Notes under the pieces: model-generated | What the model was told of the DNA's origin: nothing | Seen by the model: only the letters and a program-made list of their open reading frames with translations | Database searches by the model: none | Translations under genes and position numbers: made by a program | DNA from: Heliocidaris tuberculata | Taxonomy: Eukaryota; Echinodermata; Echinoidea; Camarodonta; Echinometridae | Assembly: GCA_025618425.1 (NCBI GenBank) | Contig: CM046835.1 | Location: 14,891,200-14,955,199 of the forward strand | Direction: 5' to 3' | Length of the DNA: 64,000 nt | Part shown: positions 57,926-64,000 of the stretch, piece by piece | How positions within the stretch are numbered: the stretch's first letter is position 1 | Layout: every line of letters starts with the position of its first letter

Positions 57926-60900
57926 ACAGTCAACATGGCATGGCATCCTAGCAAAAAGTAAAGCAAAAGAAAACTTTCCAAAGAGAGTACTCAAATGTTC
58001 TGAAAATTGACACACGCGTAGTAACGTGCACGTAATTGCAAGGTGTCGAGATTTCCTTAAGGCGTTAGCGTATGCACATGTATATGTAAGTACTAAGAAT
58101 ACAACACAACAAACTGCCTCTTTCTACGATGTTATTGGATTGGTTGGTTGGGCTGGACCATGCACTATTTTATTCATTCGCTGCATTGACATGGCCTCTG
58201 ATATTTGGTGTTATCACTCCTTGGTGTTATTAGAAGGAAGGCGACAAACTTGTAATATTAACAATATATATAAATCATACTTGACAAAGCAAAGCCCTAA
58301 GGGCGAAAAATCGTACTTCCTATTTGTTTACGGAGTGTCTTCATGTCTTCAATTATTGTTTGCGATTTACATTTCATCCCCGAGCAGAACTTCTTATTTA
58401 TACATGTATATATAGGCATCAAAACTTGATTTACATGTGTTGAACCTTTTCACCCTACTAGCACTCTTCTGGGATTCGTATGTCCCGTTCATTGTTAAAG
58501 AAGGATTACTGAAATCTTTTACACCATCAAGAATGAGGGATCACTTGCTCAAATTGAATCGCCACGTCAGGTATAGGGATCGTCCTGAATGTGTATTTGG
58601 ATGAGCAATCGTCGACTCATTTACACCTAATTCTTTGTTTTCAATCTACTGCAAGGTGCCCTCGTTTACCCCTGGTAATCCCTTTTAAATCCCATTTTGA
58701 TCCTTCTCAAATCTCTTCACCTGGCACTAGGGTTTACATTCCTCTCATAATTTTGAGATGATTGTCAATCATTAATTCAAACTCTAGGAAGGTACTGAGA
58801 GCATCATTTTTTTAAAGTACAAGGAAAAATCATATTCCTTTGTATGAGGTTACTGTAAGATGACTGAATCTTGTTTTTGTTATGTAGTTTATTTTATACA
58901 ATTTATTCTAAATGTGCTTTGTCAAAGTACAAGAAAAATTGTGAAATTTCGAGGGCACTCATAACTGGAGGACTGCATATAAACCATGGAAATATTTCTC
59001 GTTGATGCAATGTACTGGTAAACAGATAAAGAAATATATAGTGAGATTTTTCATATTTCTAAAGATAAAATCAAGGTTGCTATAAAACATGAGAATGGAT
59101 TGCTTTTGAAATTGAAAAGCTTGTTATGATGGGACATCACACACCTTCAACAACTTTCTATCTAGGTTTAATCGTTTTATTTGTCGTTATATCTGTACTT
59201 TCAGGGTGATTTTGGGGGGAGTTCGACAACCTCATGAAACATGGTAACTTCGCATCTACTAAAGAAACAATTCAGTGTTAGATATTTTCTTTCAAAATTC
59301 ATTTTCATTGCCAGAACTCCACATTAATTCCAAGATTCTTCTGTACGAAAAATCTACGTACAATGGCTTTCATCACAAATCAAAAATAAATCAAACATAA
59401 AAATGTTTATTTCGGAATCGATTTAATTATGCCCCAGTATGAAACGACATTATGATTAAAGCCAAGTTCGACACCGCTGAGATTAACTGGGCTCTCATGT
59501 TAGGCAATTAATTCCATACTTCCCTTTTAGCAAAAGGCATATATATATATCCTTTCAAACTTCTTTGTTCTCTTGATCTCAACCATGTTTTTCCATTTCC
59601 CAAGATTCCCTGGTGTAATAGTTCTAGATTTGTTCTTAATTTAATAAGTGGGACAATTGAAACTTCCCACCCACTCACGATGTTTCTTATGCTGCCTCCC
59701 CGTTAATTCTTAATTCAAATCCTTGTAGGCATAAAAACATTAAAAATGAAATGCGGGGAATTTAGTTATTACGTATTAATCACGTCACACTGGCTAAAAC
59801 TTTGAACAATGGCAATAAATTGCATCATGCTTGGCTACAGCTTTTTTTTTTTTTTTTTTTTTTTTTTTACTGAAGGTAACATATAAATCGTTTAAGACAT
59901 GAAAAACCCAAATTAGCACCACACTGCGTCGCGGTCAGTGAGTGGAAATCGTTAATCAACCTGAGATTCTGGATTGACGTAAAAGAAGAAAGTCTTATGC
60001 CCCAGACATCCGTTGTTCTGACGAATCAAACCATGCATGTTCGTGGTCAGAATAACATAACATAAGATGAAGAAATGATAAAGCACTGGCGATGGATTTA
60101 ATTAATTAATTACTTCATTTAATCACCACTAATCGTAGATCCTCGAAAATTTGAACAACATGAACTAGTGTGCCAGAATACAAAGAACTGGGTGTGGCTC
60201 AGGCCAGTGCTACATGTAGATGTATAGTTCAGGAGATGGGAGTCGAAATCAAAGTCCCCTTTTTCAACGATACATTTATTGATAAAGATAACTGAACTAT
60301 AATGACAAAGCATGCATATCCCATATCTTATTGCTACAGTAACAACCCTTTTTCACGTTAAGTTTCTGCTTCTGATGGGGTCTTATTATGCATGGTGCAA
60401 AAATTGGATGTAGAAAGATAAAGCTTTGAAATGATTAGTCACGGAAAATTACCTCTGGGTGATTAAAAGTATCGGCAGTATTTGTGCTGCAGTGTGCTTT
60501 AAAACTGGACAGCTATTTACGCGAAATAATAGAGAGATTTAGTAATTATGTGCTAATTAATGCTGCATTCTAGATGAAATGCTGATTAGGCCTTAACAGA
60601 GGTATTATTTCAAGTATCCGATAATATGTTTTTAAAAAGAAGAAGAATCTTCATAAATTAATTGTCTATGAACAGGTGTTAGCCTTTAATAGAAAATATT
60701 CTTCCGAAATAGGGTGCAATTTATCATCTTACTAAGTGCAAGTGAAGTGTCATCCAAACTTCTTCTGCAATTCCTTTTCTTAGCTGATGATGCATTACAC
60801 CTAACCACCATTCTATCAAGCACACATAAACATGCTTCCTTATGCTTTTACTACATGAAAATGTTTCTTTTGCTGACCCACTTTAAGATTTTCATCTTTT

Positions 60901-63560
60901 GGCACAGCAGGTGAGGTGGTCTTATGACTGACGATGTTATGGAGTTCACGGATGAGCGACGATGACTTATCAGGTTTTTCTTCGTTTTAATTGGAAGACA
61001 TATGGCGGTTTATAAATGACTAACACTAGCTCGGTAATCAACGGTGAAGGAATGCAGACCATGAAGTGATCATAAGGATGATTATTCTTTAAAGGTTACA
61101 GTAACATGAGATTAGTCTATGGGAGCGAATCAATGCTCTCTGCGGTTAATGTAACGTCTCCAACTGATTATCATAGTATTAGGGTCGTTTGGAATACATT
61201 TTAAAATAATGATAATCGAAGAATCACATCTGCAAATGTGATTTTTCCTGTTTCCTGGAAAGTAGCATTAAATGTTCTAACTTTTACCTACTTTGTGTCA
61301 CCTAAACTTTAATCAACTATAAACGATGAAATAACATCTGTTTCCCCAACGTCCTGACACTAATGATGCTTTACATTTTCACATCATTTACATTAAGATG
61401 CCATACCTTTTTCCCTTCATTGTTTGCTCTCCTGATCGGTAACCGTGGTATGAATTATCAACGGTAAACAGCGTCTTCGCATTGTATTAAACATATACAT
61501 GTGGTTGGTGAGCGCATGTTTTAATTATTGACTTATTTAAATAAATACTTGTTTTTAAGAGTGTAGATGCATGTAACTGTAATTATACTTTTCATATTTT
61601 ATATAGACTCAAGAAAGAGCGTTTCCCTACCCGTCCCCATATCCTCCTCGTATTCATTAACTATAGAAGGTGTATATCTGTTCAGTTTTTATGTTATCGG
61701 GGCTCTGTGCTAAGCAGACTATCCTAAATAAAGATGTAAAAATAAATAAGGAAAGAAATAAATTACACTGTATATGATACACCACTGACCTTTCATCAGC
61801 CAATTGGTTCAAGATATACGCGAAAATAAAGCAATATTTATATTTAAAAAAATAAAGCAATATTAATCGTGAGATAGGGGCATTATTAAAACGTGGTGGG
61901 TAGTGACTTTTCTTTAAAATTAAATTCAGTATTTTGGTTGCAAATTTTGAAATACAGGGACACCTTTTATCTTCAACTTGTCGCCAAAACTCTAACTAGG
62001 GGAACTTTCTGTATTCAACCAATCAGTCAATCAATTTTTGTGCTGGCAAGTCTAGCCTTTTCTTTTACACACCCGTTCGTATTTTTCTGACTCCACTCCC
62101 CATTAAAAGTGTCCTATATACGGTACAGACATTTCTGATAATGTTCATGTGATTATAATACAGGGTTGGCCAACAAATTTTTTTGTGAGATCAAATTTAA
62201 TAATGGGCGTTTCATTCACGCATAATCCTCATTTCAGAGTGATATGGACAGCATTTGCCAAATAATGATAACTCAGAAATATTTTCCCTGTGAAAAAGGA
62301 CTACATTTACAGCATGAAAATTGAATCACGAGAAAATGTTTACAGTCACTGTAGTCACAAAAATATATTATGACATTAGTTCATTATATGAACTACATGT
62401 ATTAGGCGCATTAATGAATTCAATTCAATTGACAATTGACTTTTAAACAATAAAACATTTAAAAAATAAATAAAAGTTTGTTATTATGATTCGCATAATG
62501 ATGTTACACAGGGTCATGTGAAATAAGAATATTTGACAATTCAGGATTAAAACTTTACAAAACAATTTTTCTAAATACTTGTATCTGTGACTACAAAACG
62601 GATCAGAGGTGTTGCCGTCATGGGGCAGGGGGCAGTTTGTATTGTGGAAATTAATAGAGGACCGTTTTATTCCAGTTTATGTACATATGGCCCTCTTCCA
62701 CTATCGTGAAAATGGACCTCCCCCCCCCCCCCCCCCCCCCCCCCATCCCGGGACAGTTATAACCTGTTGCACAGGGAGAGGGAGAATACATAGAAACTGA
62801 AACTTATTGAGGGGAAATATCATTCATGATCCCAATAATTGAGGAAAGAATAAATCTTGATACAAATAAGATGCGGAAACATGTCTGTGTCGTTGATATT
62901 ACTGTCATATTCGAGGCATCCGCAGATAAAAAGTGAAAATATAAACTATTTGCCTTTGAAGCATGTTCTTGATATTTGATATGATGATAGGATTGTTTAT
63001 CTATTTATTGCCGGATTATCAGTGGAATTCATGATGTGACAAGATTGTTTGTGTTCCACACAGGAAATCGTACAGTTTCACTGACGTATGAAATGTGTTG
63101 AGGGAATAGGAAATAACGACCGCTTAAAACTATAGGTTCAAACAAGGTACGTTCATGTTGGCAGACACAATACATGAAAATAACATGCAGGTGGATATAG
63201 GAAGGCTTGAAATAATGTTGATATTCTCAGAAAGTATATATTTATAGGATCTATGGGATTTTATTATTTTTAATCTTTCTTTTCGCCGAACCAAACTTTA
63301 TGGTGACCATGTTTATAGGAAACTATAATTACCAAAATTCGCCGCAACTTTTAAAGAATACATCTAGTGTTCATAATCATGATTGTCATGATTTTATGAT
63401 TAGGATTATTATGTTATTTGCTTTCTATTCCTTGTCCGAAGTATTTTAAGGTCACGAATATATTTGAATTTGTATTAATGTGAAATCCGAGTTAGCAAGT
63501 CGAGTTGGCGTACGTAGTTAATAATTCGTGTGAGACACTTTGCAGACAGAATAGTCACAA
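57926..63560. other. Long AT-rich region, no gene recognised
   Basis: About 5.6 kb without splice-supported coding sequence. It holds a poly-T run at 59840-59868 and a poly-C run at about 62720-62743. The 129-codon plus-strand frame at 58026-58415 has no motif or splice context. Confidence 0.5.
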
Positions 63561-63728
63561 ATGAAAAGCAAAAAGAGAAAGATTACTTTGAAATTGCTTA
63601 TAGAAAATCCACGGTCGGTCTGTGAGGCGTGCGATATAGTTCAAGGATGGCTAGCAGACCATGCAAAGTATTTGAAAAACATATGTCGTGATCTCTTTAA
63701 CTTTAACTTTCTCGGTATAGAGACGCAA
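63561..63728 (+). other. Possible first coding exon, weak
   Basis: ATG at 63561 opens 56 codons (including KLLIENPRSVCEACDIVQGW and LADHAKYLKNICRDLF). It ends in frame at a strong donor, CAA|GTAAGT, at 63729. The start context is poor, no domain is recognised and no partner exon lies in the window. Confidence 0.15.
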
Positions 63729-64000
63729 GTAAGTCAGAAGCGAGAGGCTGGGATATGTTGACAGAGCAGGGGAGAGGGTTGTGATGGGGAAAAGAAAGTG
63801 TTTTCATGGAAGCTTTTCATCGGAAATGAATCCTCTGGTCTTCACAGGAAGGTGTGACCGACCTTTCCACTGTCTGCCACTAAAAGTCGTTATTCAGCCC
63901 TGTGAAATATTTTTGTTCATGTACAGACATCAGTAATATAAATTGACAAAATTATGAACGCTGTTGAACCATTATCTTATATCATACGGTCGAAATATAC

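Noticed and set aside
58026..58415. 129-codon plus-strand open frame
   Set aside because: No domain, no splice context and no protein-like repetition; frames of this length are expected by chance in 64 kb read in six frames.

Overview
The window looks like metazoan nuclear DNA, most likely from an echinoderm and perhaps a sea urchin. The signs are AT-rich sequence, GT-AG introns, tens of kilobases of microsatellites and foldback repeats, and two receptor genes with domain mixtures (somatomedin B plus 7TM; Sushi, Ig and hyalin repeats plus adhesion GPCR) typical of marine deuterostomes. The taxon is an inference from gene content and repeat style; no database search was possible. No bacterial operons, CRISPR array, rRNA gene or intact tRNA gene was seen.

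Left part (1-3917, plus strand): the gene of a class B-like seven-helix receptor with an N-terminal somatomedin B domain and a long Cys-rich ectodomain. It has one large exon (363-2867, true start probably further upstream) and one 3' exon (3594-3917) carrying TM6, TM7 and the tail.

3918-17787: no host gene recognised. It holds a SINE-like element with a 7SL/Alu-domain-like head, a decayed gag-like retroelement, a 2.85-kb element bounded by inverted repeats and filled with copies of its own terminal motif, several hairpin elements and many microsatellites.

Central part (17788-40119, minus strand): 17 exons join in frame, every splice phase matching, into about 1,266 residues of an adhesion GPCR. 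The order is Sushi, Ig-like, four hyalin repeats (HYR), hormone-receptor domain, GAIN domain, a cleavage-competent GPS (HL/T), a TNFAVLV tethered agonist, seven helices and a cytoplasmic tail. The six exons encoding Sushi, Ig and HYR are one-domain, phase 1-1 modules. The 5' end with the signal peptide was not found. The two receptor genes are convergent.

Right part (40120-64000): two minus-strand exons (42024-42777) encode the C-terminus of an unrecognised single-helix membrane protein. The rest is repeats: foldback elements with arms over 200 bp, interrupted minisatellites, tandem duplications and long AT-rich stretches without a recognisable gene. Both recognised genes are cell-surface receptors; nothing in the sequence shows that they act together.
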